Assembly: GCA_038021145.1 (NCBI GenBank)
Contig: JBBPHT010000016.1
Location: forward strand, 62,001 to 126,000
Direction: 5' to 3'
Length of the DNA stretch: 64,000 bases
DNA from: Phyllosticta citriasiana
Lineage: Eukaryota; Ascomycota; Dothideomycetes; Botryosphaeriales; Phyllostictaceae
Part shown: positions 32,780 through 44,500 of the stretch, in pieces
Numbering within the stretch: the stretch's first letter is position 1
Layout: every line of letters starts with the position of its first letter
Made by a program: the position numbers and the translations under genes
The notes under the pieces: generated by a model
Seen by the model: the letters and a program-made list of their open reading frames with translations, nothing else
Databases searched by the model: none
Told to the model about the DNA's origin: nothing

Positions 32780-34740
32780 TGTTGGTGACTTGGCTCAGTG
32801 CAGAAGAAGAAATTCGGGCGGAAATTGAGTATTCGACGGGAATAGGAGGAGAGAGCCGAATGGCAGCGTCCAGGATCAATCACTTTGAACAAGGAGATGG
32901 AGCAATCATCGCAGGCCGAAAAGGAGCGCAGAATCCTGTCGATTAAATACTCAGCAAAGACAAGGCTGCCGCAAACGTCTGTGTTTTCAATCACCTGGAG
33001 TCTGTCAATCATGTTCCTCTTGCCTCCAGACAACGACTACAAATCTTGAGCAGCAAAGGGACAAAGAGCAGGCGGATGACGGAAAAAGACGCCACATTTT
33101 CCCGAATGAGCCTTGCGCTTCCCGAAACGGCGACTCACAATAGCAGCGATGTTGGGGGAATCGATTGTGCTTTCATTTGGAGTGGACTCGCGAAGTGAGG
33201 AGTTCGTTCGCCCCGGTTTTTGTGCGGAAAAGCAGTTGAGGAGCGTCTTGGAGAAAGTAGACGCACAGCTGACAACTTTGAAGACCAAGCGAACAGCAGC
33301 ATTGAACGATTCAACAAAGCCCGCCACGCACCGGCGCACCCGCCCGCTCTCGCCGCCGGAAAAGCGCTGAAGCTACCTCATTCTCTCTCCTCGACCCTCT
33401 CTCCTCCTTCGCCGGCACATCCCCTCCAAATTCAAGTCCAGAGCCGCCTCCGACAACTAGCAAATCAAAACAAGTCCAAGAGCAATCCCACAAAGCACTG
33501 CAATCCCACAACCACAATCTCCAACCAGGACCAAAGCCCCTCCAAGCCCGGCGGGCAGCTGGTAGCTTGTAGCTAGCAGCCAGCAGCTAACGGTGAACAA
33601 CACAACAAAGCCCTCTTGCCCGCAAGGAAGGGGTAGGTAGCGGGGGGAGGGGGAGTGAGGAGAGTAGAGTAGTGAAGAGAAAAGTAGACAGCCCGCGTGT
33701 TCAAACGCAAAAGAGAGAGATAGAGAGGGACACAAGACGACAGGAAAACAAAACCACTACCTGCAATCCGGAATTCTACAGTGAAGTTCGATTTAATCAC
33801 ATGCCTTGCCGCTTGGGTAAAGACACCATGGCTTGAATAATAAACCAATCAATCAATCAATCCCATCTACCTACTACCTCTCTATTTCCCGTTCAACTCT
33901 TCCTCGGCTCTTGTTCATTCTAGTCCATCCACACAACAGCATGGCAGTCCGGATGCCGATTCCCAGCAGCGCTTCGATCCGTTGTTCCATGAGAGTTTCC
34001 ATTCGTTCCATTCTGCCTGCCTAAGTCCATCAATCAATTGGTCAATCACTCCGCGTCGACCTCACCGCAAGCACTATCTAGATAGAAGTGTCCTCATCAA
34101 CCAGGCAACAATAGCTCCATCCATCCATCCACCCATCAATCCTCACATGTGTATGAAGGTAGCGAAGAAACAGCCCCCGCGCGGAGTGAGCCATGAGTGG
34201 TGAACCAACGAAGAAGATGGGAATCGCCTCAAAGACTTCACTCCGCTCCACCAACCACAACAACAAAAACAGCGACAAAAGCGACGAAAACGTCCGTCAC
34301 CCTCACTCCACGGACGCACGGACGTACGTACGCACCCCACCACCGCAAAAAGCGAAAAAAAAAAGGTCAAAAAGCAGAAGAAAAAAAAAAGTCAATTTTT
34401 CCAATAAGTGATTCGTTTCGGTTTCGATTGATAGTTAGATAGAGAATAGGGGTCATTCTAGTAACTGTAACTGCCAGCTGACGGAGCAGGCGAGTAGGAT
34501 GTGACACAGGTGATTTTAAGCCACCAAAAAAATTGAACAAGTGCGTGCAAAAAAGCAAATCAAAGCGCAAAGAAAAGGGAGAGAAAGAGAAGCAAGAAGG
34601 TCGTTCGTGGTCGGTCGGTTCAAAGACGGTCGGTGTGTCAGTTTGATTGTTCAGTGTCGGTTGATGATTGATGGTTGATTGACGAGTGCAGTGAGGGAGC
34701 CAGGGAGCCTTGGTGCGCTTTGTTTCCTGTTTTGTTCTGG

Positions 34741-34762
34741 TTTTTTTTTTTTTTTTTTTTTT
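34741..34762 (+). repeat. Poly(T) tract, 22 nt, near (TTG)n
   Basis: Twenty-two T in a row, followed about 20 bases later by TTG repeats near 34783-34803. Read on the minus strand this is a poly(A) tract. Confidence 0.9.
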
Positions 34763-35616
34763 CTTTTCCTTGTTTGCTTTCTTTTGTTGTTGTTGTTGTT
34801 GTTTCTTTACTTTGTTTTTTGCGCTTGGCACTGCAGCACCCTCGGACTCTCGCTCATTCAACCAACCAACCGATCAACAAGACAAGATAAAGGAAAAGGG
34901 AAAAGAGGGAATGCGCAGGCGTATCTAGGAAGGGGAGCGGCGGTCTCTTCGTTCGTGTTATCGCCCAGGTAAAATATGATGGGAGCGACGGACTGGCGGG
35001 CGAGCAGCAAGCAGCGGACAAGCGAGCTACCGGAGCAACAAGCCATAGAGCCGCAAAACAAGCCCACCCGCAACAAAGAAAAGCAAAGCAAAGAGCGGGT
35101 GCGTCGTGCGTGCATGCGACATCGGCACAGCGGCGGCGCCGGAGAAAAAGCAAAATCGGAGCAAAAGCAAAAGCAAAGCAGCAGATGCACAAGTGTCGGC
35201 CGGTGGGTGGTGGGGGTATCATGCTCGCAAAGCTATTGTGTGGTGGTGGAGTCGATTCGGTGAATCGGTCGGTCGATGGGTTGGTCGGTTAGATGAGAGA
35301 GAGGCGCGTGGATCTTTGTCGTTGTTGTGTTCTGCCGTAGATTTCGATGTAGAGAGGCGGACAGACCGTGGCAGCAGTCTGGATCCATGTATGTCTATTC
35401 ATGCCAACGAATCGAGTGGCAGTCTTGTCGTCGGTCGTGCGATGTTGGGTCGATGAGAAGACTGGTCGAGGATGGAAGAAGTACCACGAATAGGGACCCG
35501 TAGTATCGATGGATGAGTGGAGGTGGAGGTCGAAGCAGCTCGCTCGCAAAGGGCAACAGAGCAGCAAGAGGAGCAAAAAGATGGAGATTTGCACTCGACG
35601 TAGCAATCCCAAGAGG

Positions 35617-35716
35617 AAGAAGAAGAAGAAGAAGAAGAAGAAGAAGAAGAAGAAGAAGAAGAAGAGAGAAAAGGGCGCAGCAGCAGCAGCAAGCAAGCAA
35701 GCAAGCAAGCAAGCAC
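35617..35716 (+). repeat. (AAG)n then (CAG)n and (GCAA)n microsatellites
   Basis: About sixteen AAG units run to 35665, followed by short CAG and GCAA tandems up to about 35716. Long ORFs on both strands here are translations of these repeats. Confidence 0.9.
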
Positions 35717-36176
35717 CACCAGCGCAACGCAGCAACAACGCCGTCCGCCCGATATGCCAGCCGAAAGCCAGATAGGTAACGCCTGTCAAGAGAAGATGTA
35801 GGGGAAGAAATTCCCCCAGTATACTCTCTCTTTCTCTCAAAAAGGAAAACCCCGCAATCTTCAAAAACACCACAAAATTCGAAAAGGTGGAGTCCGTATA
35901 AGGAAACCCGGGTATCTGGCTCTCTGCTCTGACAATGTCGATAGATGATGGGATGAGGGGAAAAAGACAAGCGAACCCAACTCCGGATTTCATAATTGTG
36001 GCCGAAGAGGGTCTTGTGATGGCTGCACAGCGGCAGTCTGTCTGTACGTGTGGCCGGGGGCAGGGACAGCCCGAGTCGTCTCAGTCGCCTCCTGTTCTAC
36101 TGCTCCACATTCCCCCGCGCGTGTAGCCACACAATTCATCCTCCAACAGGTCTCATCTGGCGCGAATAATGCCCCT

Positions 36177-38327
36177 TTACCAGGTCTCGCCAACTTCACT
36201 CAGCTCGCGCTCGCGCGCCGCAGAGCCCGGCGGAGCAATGGACCGCGGACCGTGTGCGCTGACACTCGACCTCCGCGAGACTCTGCTCGGCCGTCTCGGC
36301 AGCGCCGTGGGGGTGGGGATGCCGCTGCCGCCGCCGCTGGTCGGTGTCGGGATGCCGGAGCCTGGGCCCATGCTGCGCGTAAAGTCTGGCTTGCGGCTGA
36401 CGGGCGTCGAGAATCCAAAGTCGCGGGGCTTAGGCACAGGCGGCGTCGGCGTGTCGTCCTCAAAGTTGCGACGAGGAGGCGTGGGCTTCACCGTGTTGGC
36501 GCGGCTACGGCCTGTGGGACGCTGGTAGTTGGGTCCAAGGCTGCTGCTAAAGTTGGTCGTGTTGGCGTGAGACAGTGACGGCGTTGGCGTGTGATTGCGA
36601 CCCTGGCTGCTGCCCGGGCGCTGGGCACCGGTGGTGCTACTCCTAGCAAAAGGCCCAAGAGAGGCAGAAAAGAAGCTGTCGACAGCTCCGCGGCTGGGTG
36701 GACGGGCGCTCATGTTGCCAGCAGTCTTGGGACGGACGCCTGTAGTGTTACTGCGAGTGGGTGGGAGTGCCGTGCTACGGCTAGGAGGCCGCCTGTACGA
36801 AACGCTCTGGCCGCTGGCGTTGCTAACGCCGCTGCGCTCGCTGGCCTGGCTGGTTGGCCTGCTAATACCATTCGACGCCCCAGGGAGCAGACCAGCTGAA
36901 CTCGGGGCCTTTGCACCGCCTGCAGTGCTGAAGCTGAGCTTGCTCACGCCCGTTTCACCGCCCGCCGTGGAGCTCGTCGTGCTGCCGCTGGTCCGCGTGC
37001 GCGCCGCCGAGCGCCCAGTGATGCCCGAGGCACCATTGGAGTGGTTGCTCATAGCACTGCCGCCGCGAGGACTTGCGCGAGGCGGGGTCTGCGTGGGCGC
37101 GGGCAGCTTGCTGCGGACATTGTGGACGCGCGACTCGAGCTTCTGCATCTTGCTGATTAGCCCACGAATCTGGTACAGAGAACCGGTGCGAGGCAAAGCA
37201 CCGTCGGCGCCACTGCGTTTGGAGTAGTGGCTTGCCGTCGGCCTGCGAGTCGTGGTGCCCGGCGTGGTGCGTCCGCTGACGGAGCTCCACGGTACGGACG
37301 GGGCCCGTGAGTGCCGCGAGCGCGCTGCGCCGTAGTCTCTTGCTCGCGGGGTGTTGTCTTGAAATGTGAGGGGTCGTCTCCTTTGCGATGTGTCGAAGCC
37401 CTTGGAGGATCGGTCCGGCAGTTCGGTGAAGCGTGGCGAGGGGGGAGTCGTAGCGCTGGAGCGCTTCGACTTGGACGGCGGCGGGGTGGTCGTGGTCGGG
37501 GAAGACAGCGTTGTGGCAGAAGAGGAAGTCTCTGACACGGGCGAACGCGGTCTTACCGAAGCACCAGTGACAAAGGCATGAGTCTTCTGCTCCATGTGCC
37601 TTGCAATAGTCTCTTCGGCGGCCCTCAACTTCTCCTTGATGATGTCGGCTTCGATGGACAGGTCCGACAGCTCGTCACGCAACCGCTGGTTCTCTATCCG
37701 CAAGTCCTCGCGCTCTTGCTCGCCGACCTTGATCTCTTCCTCGAGCATGACGCTGCGCTCAATGGCGACGTTGTACTTTCCCTCGAGGTCTTCGAGCGAT
37801 GACGTCTGGTTGCGGGCCTGGCGCTCAAAGTCGTCGTTGGCGACCTCGATGTCGCGCAGCTTGAGCGTCATGGCTCGGTTCTGCTCCCGCAACGTCGTGA
37901 TTTCCCTCTGCAGGGCATTTTGCGCTCCATTGGCTTCCGTCTTGGCCTGCTTGCACTTGGCCTGACACGCTGCATGTTAGCTCCGCTCCGCGACAGAGAG
38001 GCGACGGCGACCCCTGGCGATCGCCAGATGGTCGCAAGCAGCGACGCGGGGGGCCGCCGGCGGCGGACAGAGGAGAGGGCAACTCACCTTCCACTCGTCG
38101 ACTTCAAAGCCTCGCTCTTCCAGTCTTTCTTTGAGCTGGCGTTCGCGCTTCTCGCTCTGCTCAATGTCCCTTTCGAGCTCCGACTCGACCTCGCGGCTGC
38201 ACTGCTGAAAGTCTTGCAGCTCGGCTTCCAGGCTTTCATACTGGGATTTGTAGTATGCGATTTGCTCTTCGAGGGTTCCGTTGGCCAAGCCCGGCGAGGC
38301 CAGCGGTGCATCGGTCGCGGATGCCAT
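36177..38327 (-). CDS. nudE: Nuclear distribution protein nudE / RO-11 homologue
   Basis: Exons 38088-38327 and 36177-37961 give 674 aa. The N-terminal ~190 residues are an unbroken coiled coil beginning EEQIAYYKSQYESLEAELQ, with IEQSEKRERQLKERLEERG, LREQNRAMTLKLRDIEVAN and RNQTSSLEDLEGKYN. This is the conserved LIS1-binding region of NUDE proteins. The rest is a Ser/Thr/Pro/Arg-rich disordered tail with SxIP-like and SPVSETSSSAT patches, ending REREL-SEVGETW. NudE links LIS1 (NudF) to cytoplasmic dynein and is needed for nuclear migration in hyphae. The intron ends with a branch site CTAACATGCAG region and CAG. The ATG is in the context ACCATGGCATCC. Confidence 0.9.
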
Positions 38328-39208
38328 GGTGTGTGTGGTGGGTATGTGCGCGCTCGGGGGCACGGTTGGTGGTTCGGCTCGTGAATGTCGGGGGGCGGTC
38401 GTGAGTTCAGTCGTTGCCGTGATCGTGATGGGGGGGGGTCGGGTGTCGTGGTGTTGTTGTGGTTCGGTCGCGGTCGTCAGTGGTGGTGTGGTGTTGGTGC
38501 CTGCCTGTCGAGGTGCGCAGTCCCGGGCGGTGAAGTGCGCCTAGGGAGTTTCACAATGCAGGGTCTGGCGGGGGAGAAATTCGAGTCGTCGGGCTACTGG
38601 GGCATCCGGGAGCTGGCCATGTCCTCGGGCGGGGAGGCGTGGGCGTTGTTCTTGTTGTAGTTGTTGTTGGTGTTGGTGTTGTGTGTGTGTGTGTGTGTGT
38701 GGGCGATGTTGACGAGAGACGAAGCGGGCTGGAGTGGGATACAATACCTACCTAACCAGACCTCGTGCAGGACAGGGCAGGCCAGGCCAAGGACATGCAG
38801 TGAACATGCATTGCCGGTTGCTACGGACCGTGCTCGGGCGGCTCCCTCGCAAGCGGGATCCCTGTGGCGTGCATCGAATCCATGGCGGCTGGAGACGTCA
38901 ACACCACTGCCCACTGCCATCTGCCATGTTGTTTTTCTCATCTGTTTTCCTGCTGCTTGACTCCAATTCTCAACACTCTGTTGTCCTTGTCGCCAGTGCA
39001 GTGCTGTACCTGAATCCGCGACTGACGTGGCAGCGGCTCCGGATTGCCATTGCAGCAGTCACCAGTCAGTCATGTCGGTAGGTCCACTCCGTCCGCTCCT
39101 CTCTCTCCACCGCCGCTCCACCGCTACATCCCATCATCGGCGCCGTCACGAAAATTCAGTCACTTGTCTGAAATTCGCCGATGATGGCTCGCAAAAATCC
39201 ATAATTAA
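38328..39208. other. Intergenic region with (GT)n
   Basis: A (GT) tract of about ten units lies at 38682-38701. It includes the nudE promoter and the 3' side of the carrier gene. No gene is supported. Confidence 0.5.
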
Positions 39209-40658
39209 TCAATATCGCTCCTTTTTGCTGCTGTCCCCCCTTCCCGCGCCGACTTGATTCGACGCCGCCCTCTCCAGCACCTCCTTTCCCGACTCCACCA
39301 CGTCTCCGACCAGCTCCTTGACCTCGCCCGCCACCTCCTCCGCGTTTTGGCGCAGCACCTCGCCCGCCGTCGCTGGGAACCGTCGCAGCGCCTTGAGCAG
39401 CAGGTAGTACAGCTGGATGACGGCGACGTGGATGTGCTCCTTCATCAGCATCGTCAGGCCGTGGGTGAAGAAGCCCTTGAGCACCTCGCCGCCCAGCCCC
39501 CGGTACAACCCCGCCGGCCCCTCGCGCCGCGCTATCGCGACTATCGCCCCGAAAATCGTCGCCCGAGCTTTTCGAGTCTTTCCTTCGTGTTGCTCCCCCT
39601 GCTTCTGCTGTTGCTGAGCCCCCTCCCCTCCTGCTTGTGCCCGCGTCTTCGCGACCGACACTGGATACGTGATCGTGCTCGCCACGGCCTTGCTGGCCGC
39701 CGCCATGAGGAACGTCAGCCGCGCTCCCGGGCTCTTGCGCTTCTCGCGCGGCACCAGCAATCGCAGCAGCATGCCCTGCAGCAGGAACGTGAGCGCTGGG
39801 TTCACGGTGAGAATCAGACTGGCGCTGTAGCCCGCCCAAAACCCCGTCCAGCCCTTCTCACGCCAGATTTGCGCCGCAATCGCACGCGCCGAGGGCCCCT
39901 TCTTCTTCTTCTTCTTCTTCTTCTTCTTCTTCTTCTTCTTCTTCTTCTTCTTGCCCTTCCCATCCTGATCATTCCCCTCCGCCTTGCCACTGTTGTCGTT
40001 GCTGTCGTTGTGTCTCTGCCGCGCTGCCACCATGGCCGCCGTCTGCTTGCGCGTGACGACGTTCTGCACCGGCGTCGTGCACAGCTTGGCGGCAGCGCCC
40101 GCTAGCATGCCGACACCAATCTCCTCGAGCACGGGGAGGCTACGGTTGCGCGCGAGGCCCAGCATGCTCTGCCGCACGTGCCTGAGCATGTTGTACGCCA
40201 GGAAGAACAGAAACGAGTCGAGCACGCTCTTTACCAGCGAGTCGCCCTGCCCGCTATAGAAGGCCGCCACGCCGCCTTCGCGCGCGTACATCTTGCGCAC
40301 CGCGTCCACGATGTCGGCATATTCGTCGTCGTCGTCGTCGTTGGCGCCATCTTTCCCCGATGTCCTTGCCTGCACCTGCAGCCGCGTGATGACGACGTCG
40401 AGCGGGTATATCAGCAGGTTCGCAACCGCGGACCCGATGGCTCCCGATGTGGCATGGCCGAGAGCGGGCAGCGCGGGGCCCAGCGGCGCGCGCGACGGCC
40501 GCCGCGTCTCCTCTTGCACAATGTGGTAGAGCTCGAAGGCATCCTGTGGGAGCGTGGCTTGTGAGCGGATGTACATGTGAGGGAGGGGAGGGGAAGGAAG
40601 CAGACAAACGCACCAGCTGCGCCGTGTAGAACCAGGCGTTTTCGTCATCGTCGGCCAT
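39209..40658 (-). CDS. Mitochondrial carrier family protein, peroxisomal adenine nucleotide transporter type (ANT1/PMP47-like)
   Basis: Exon 40614-40658 (MADDDENAWFYTAQL) joins 39209-40543 to give 459 aa. Three carrier repeats are visible by their P-x-[DE]-type motifs: YPLDVVITRLQ, TTPVQNVVTRKQ and YPVSVAKTRAQ, each followed by a GxxGFxxG-like element (GVAAFYSGQG, GWTGFWAGY, GPAGLYRGLGG). The start DAFELYHIV region plus this degenerate second motif fits PMP47/Ant1 proteins, which exchange ATP for AMP across the peroxisomal membrane to activate fatty acids. An in-frame (AAG)n microsatellite encodes about 19 Lys between repeats. The C-terminal extension of ~70 residues is helical. Localisation is by homology only. 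Confidence 0.8.
39899..39952 (-). repeat. In-frame trinucleotide repeat encoding poly-Lys
   Basis: An uninterrupted run of TTC on the plus strand (GAA/AAG on the coding strand) lies inside the carrier gene and is translated as a lysine tract. Confidence 0.95.
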
Positions 40659-41543
40659 CTTTTCGGTGCTCTCTCTCCTCTTGACCTCTTCCTCTCGCCG
40701 TCGGCTTTCAGCGCATGCGGCGGCTCGTTTTGCTGGTACTCGCTCGGTCGAAAGGTTGACAGGGTGTGTAGCTATGCAAATAGACCGATAGCCAGGTCAG
40801 TCAGTCGATGGTAGGTTCCCGTCGAAAGGTAAACCAAACGCGAAAGAATCTCGACAGAACAGAAGCCGCAAGGACCAAACAGCTACCAAACGTCGGATGA
40901 CCTGACAGGAATGTACGCAGACAGACAGACAGACAGGCGGTAGTGTGGTCAAAAGCGCGCGGGCTACAGTCCAGTCCAGTCCAGTCCAGTCCGGCTAGCA
41001 GCAGTGGGTAAGCACAGGCAGGTCGATTTTGGATTGGGCCTTGGTTTTGGCATGTGATGATACCTGTACAAGGTGAGGTATGTGTGAGGTCAGGCCCAGG
41101 TGTCCCAGCGTGCCGAGTGTCGACCGTGCAGGACCTGGGGTCGAGGGCGTCGACGTCATTGGTGGCTTGGCCACCTGGCTACCTTCAATGACAAACATAA
41201 GATAGGACCTTGGCACCGCTGTCTGCTAACGTGATGTCGGATTGCTGGGAACAGAATTATTTGCGAAACCAAGAGCAACAAATAACAGACTACGTATTCA
41301 GCGAACGTACCCCACATCTACCTGTGTCTGTAGATGAGCTGAAATGAGATGAACGAGACGATAGTAAGGAAAGGGTATCTAAAGTAATGCAAAAGACTTC
41401 TTCGCCGCCGGCCGACTACCCATAGACACGCATCCATTCGCGAAGTCCCAAGATTTTCCACGCTTTTGAAAACGACCAAAGAAAGTCACAAATCTTTCCC
41501 TCTTCCAAAGGCACCAAGCAAAACAACGCAAAGGCCGCCTCGA
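40659..41543. other. Intergenic region
   Basis: It has short tandems such as CAGA near 40915-40935 and CCAGT near 40970-40990 but no supported gene. It contains the carrier promoter and the 3' end of the next gene. Confidence 0.5.
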
Positions 41544-44500
41544 CTACGCCATCTGTCCCCTCCGACCCCTCATCTGCATCCTCACCGGGCCTCTACCATC
41601 GAGAATCTTGCGCCGAACCTCTGCAACATCAACCTGCACATCAGCTGCAGTGACGCTCATCCCGCTAAACCTCTGCGCGACATCAGCATCAAAGCCCCTG
41701 CTGCCCCTGACGCTGTACGATTGCTGCAACAGGTGCTCCTCGTCGTCTTCCGAATCAATCCCCTCTTGCCCCGGCAGACAAATCTGTTTGGCGCCGAGCG
41801 TGCGCTTGATGTCTTCAAGCAGCACCTCCATCGGGCAGATGTACGCCACACGGCTGCGCCCGCACCACGCCAGGACGTGGCCGCAAACGCGGCCGTGCTC
41901 GTTGTCGATGACCCAGGCGCCAGAGTCGCCGCCGACTGTGTTGCGTTAGCTACAGATGCAGGAATGGGGTTCAGTGGTGGCAATCTTACCTCCTAGTCCG
42001 CCCGTGACGTGCCAGGCGCGAGAGTATGAACGGCGCCCGTGGATCTTGACGGCAGTCATCGTGTGCCCAATGACACCGCCCCTGAGGCCAGTCGTGCGGC
42101 CAAAGCTGTGCACGCGCAAGCTCGCCAGATCTGCCGTTCTCGCAATGGCCCGCGGAAACTCGTCTTCCTCTGGGCCGAAGCCTGACCTCGTGACGGGGTC
42201 AAGGAGAGCTGGGCGCAAGTCTCCTGTCTTATTGTCGAGCCGTGAGAAGCGTCGGCCGCCCTGGACGAGATTCCACGGCTGCAGGCGCTCTTCCTTGAGG
42301 CGGAGAAGCGACCAGTCGATTTCGTGGACGACGCCGGCGCGAATCCAGCGCCGGATTCCACTGCTGGCGTGGACGCAACCCAGTTCGTGGCTGTCGAGGT
42401 GGTCTTCGTCCTTGTCTTCCTCGCAGGGGAAAAAGTCTTCGTCGACGTCGTCAATAGCCGGCTGGGTGATCAAGAGGCCGTCGGCTTCGGCAGAGCCAGC
42501 CTCAACACCAGGCACATCGCCAGGTTCTGAGGGCGAAGACTTTGTTGATCCCGTGTCGCTTTCATAGTCGGAATAGTCCAGTTCGGACTCATAGGCTGCG
42601 CTGGATGCAGAGTCGTCGAGGTAATCTTCATCGTCATCCTCGTCGTCCGAGATTTCGAATGGCTCGGGCGATAATGGTGGCGACTCGAGAGCGGGTGCAG
42701 AGCCTACTGACGAAAGCCAAGGATAAGAAGGTACCCTGCTGCTCGAGCGGTATACCTGAGCGGCGCTGCCCTGTGTATTAGCATCTCGTCGGAGATTCTT
42801 CCTTCAATTGTGCGCTGCTGAGGGGTGGATGGAGACGTGATAGCCACGTTTGCACGACGATCTGCGCCATCGAAATCGTCTTTCGCAGGGGATAGGGATC
42901 GCAAGTGTCGAGTGTACTAACCCATCATCGCTCATGGCGTCATCATCATCACTCTCGTCATCGCTCGGCACCTCCAACATGTGGTGCACGCTCATGCCAA
43001 ATGGCTCCCCGTCCACAAGTACAACACCTCCGTAGCTGACCGGCGGCATGTGCTCGCCGTTGAAAGCCCCGATGCTCGCTCCACAAACTGGTCGCTGTTG
43101 ATAGAGCTTGTTTATTGCCGGCATTCCATTTTCGTCATGAGCCATAGACCGATACGTCGCTGGAGCGGGCCTTCGCTTCTTGCGGAATCCCGAATCAGGC
43201 CTCGAGAGCTTCGACCGTCGAATCTTGCCTTTGTGAACCTTGAGGTCGTAGATGGTCTTGTCGTAGTTAAAGCGCTTGGTAAGTGCAGCCTTGACCTTTC
43301 CAGTACTGGAGCAGGTAATGACAATCGTAGGTCGTGCTTCTGCAAGGGAAGGACCAATGCCAAAAAGATCGATGCTGGAGCTCTCGTCAGAGTCTTTGAG
43401 CGCCCGTTCACAAATCCGAATCAGCCGTGGAAGAAGAACGTGTCCCCACTCGGTTGCGACCGTTGGCGAAGGTTGCCAACAGGGCTGTACCAGGAGCTTC
43501 TTCTTCTTGCTTGAATTGTGTTGCTTAATCTTGTGGCGAACGGAAACATCTTCCACCGTGTTGGGCTCTAGGTCCGATGAAATCTGCGTCTCGATCCTCG
43601 GGGGAACCTGCCGCCGTCGAAGAGGCTTCCGAGGTAACGAAAAGCGTCGCGATTGTTGCTTCAATCGCCACTGGCGTTGGATGAGGTGGACGCTGCGCTC
43701 AAGATCGCTTTTGGACGCCCTCAAACGATTTCCACGGCAAAGGCTTTGGAAACAAACCACGGCATCCTCGAGATACTCTCTCAATTCGGGCATTTTCAAT
43801 AAGGCAGCCGATGCTTCGTCGAGTGGAGGGGAATCGATCTTTCCCTTTTCACGCGGCTCGCTCTGCTGGGTTGACTGGGTCGACTCCTTTTCCAGCTTCG
43901 ATGGGAATGGACTCGGGGCTCCACGAAGTTCTGAAGGCGATTTTTTCTCACTGACTGCAAAGTCTCCCAGAGACGGCGCAGAAATGCTGTAGTCGATTGG
44001 CTCCATGTCGTCCAAGAGGCAGCACCTTTGAAGCCTGCTCAACAGGCCGTCGTAAACCATGCCGACTTCAGATTCCGAAATGTTGCGATCTCCAGCTGCG
44101 ATGCATTCGCGAACGGCATTCATGTAGACTGTGCCGCATTTGTTGGCCAGCCTGCGGATCCAAATGTCCTCCAGCCGCAGCTTGAAGTCGGCCAGACTGT
44201 ACTTGACCTTGAAGACATCCTTCAATGGAAGCCAGAGACCAATCTCCAGCAAAATGAGAGCGAGGCCGTACATATCAAACTGAATGCCGTACGGAGCATT
44301 TGTTCGGTTTTCCGACTTTGGATCATGCGGGTGGCGGTAGATGTTGAGGACGTTGGGAAAGGGAGGATCTATGCTAGTTTCGGAAAAAATGTCAAAAGAA
44401 CAAACAAAAGGTGACCGAAGCTCATAGTCTGGGTGCCTGACAGATTCGCTTCGTGGCCTGCGAAACAACAGCACGTTGCCGCTGTTGACCTCCTTGTGAA

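Larger units (their letters stand above)
32780..36176. other. 3.4 kb gene-free region rich in simple repeats
   Basis: No ORF here has protein-like content. The stretch holds many short tandem repeats (CAAT, CCAT, CGGT, TTG, AAG, GCAA types), 22 T at 34741-34762 and an (AAG)n block. It is bounded by the start of one minus-strand gene and the stop of another, so it is promoter or 3' sequence, or it contains non-coding RNA. Confidence 0.55.

Noticed and set aside
35395..35993. Long minus-strand ORFs with Ser or Leu runs
   Set aside because: They are translations of the (AAG)n/(CTT)n microsatellite in three frames.
39899..39952. CRISPR-like or other structured array at the trinucleotide tract
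   Set aside because: It is a plain microsatellite without spacers; no CRISPR array exists in the window.
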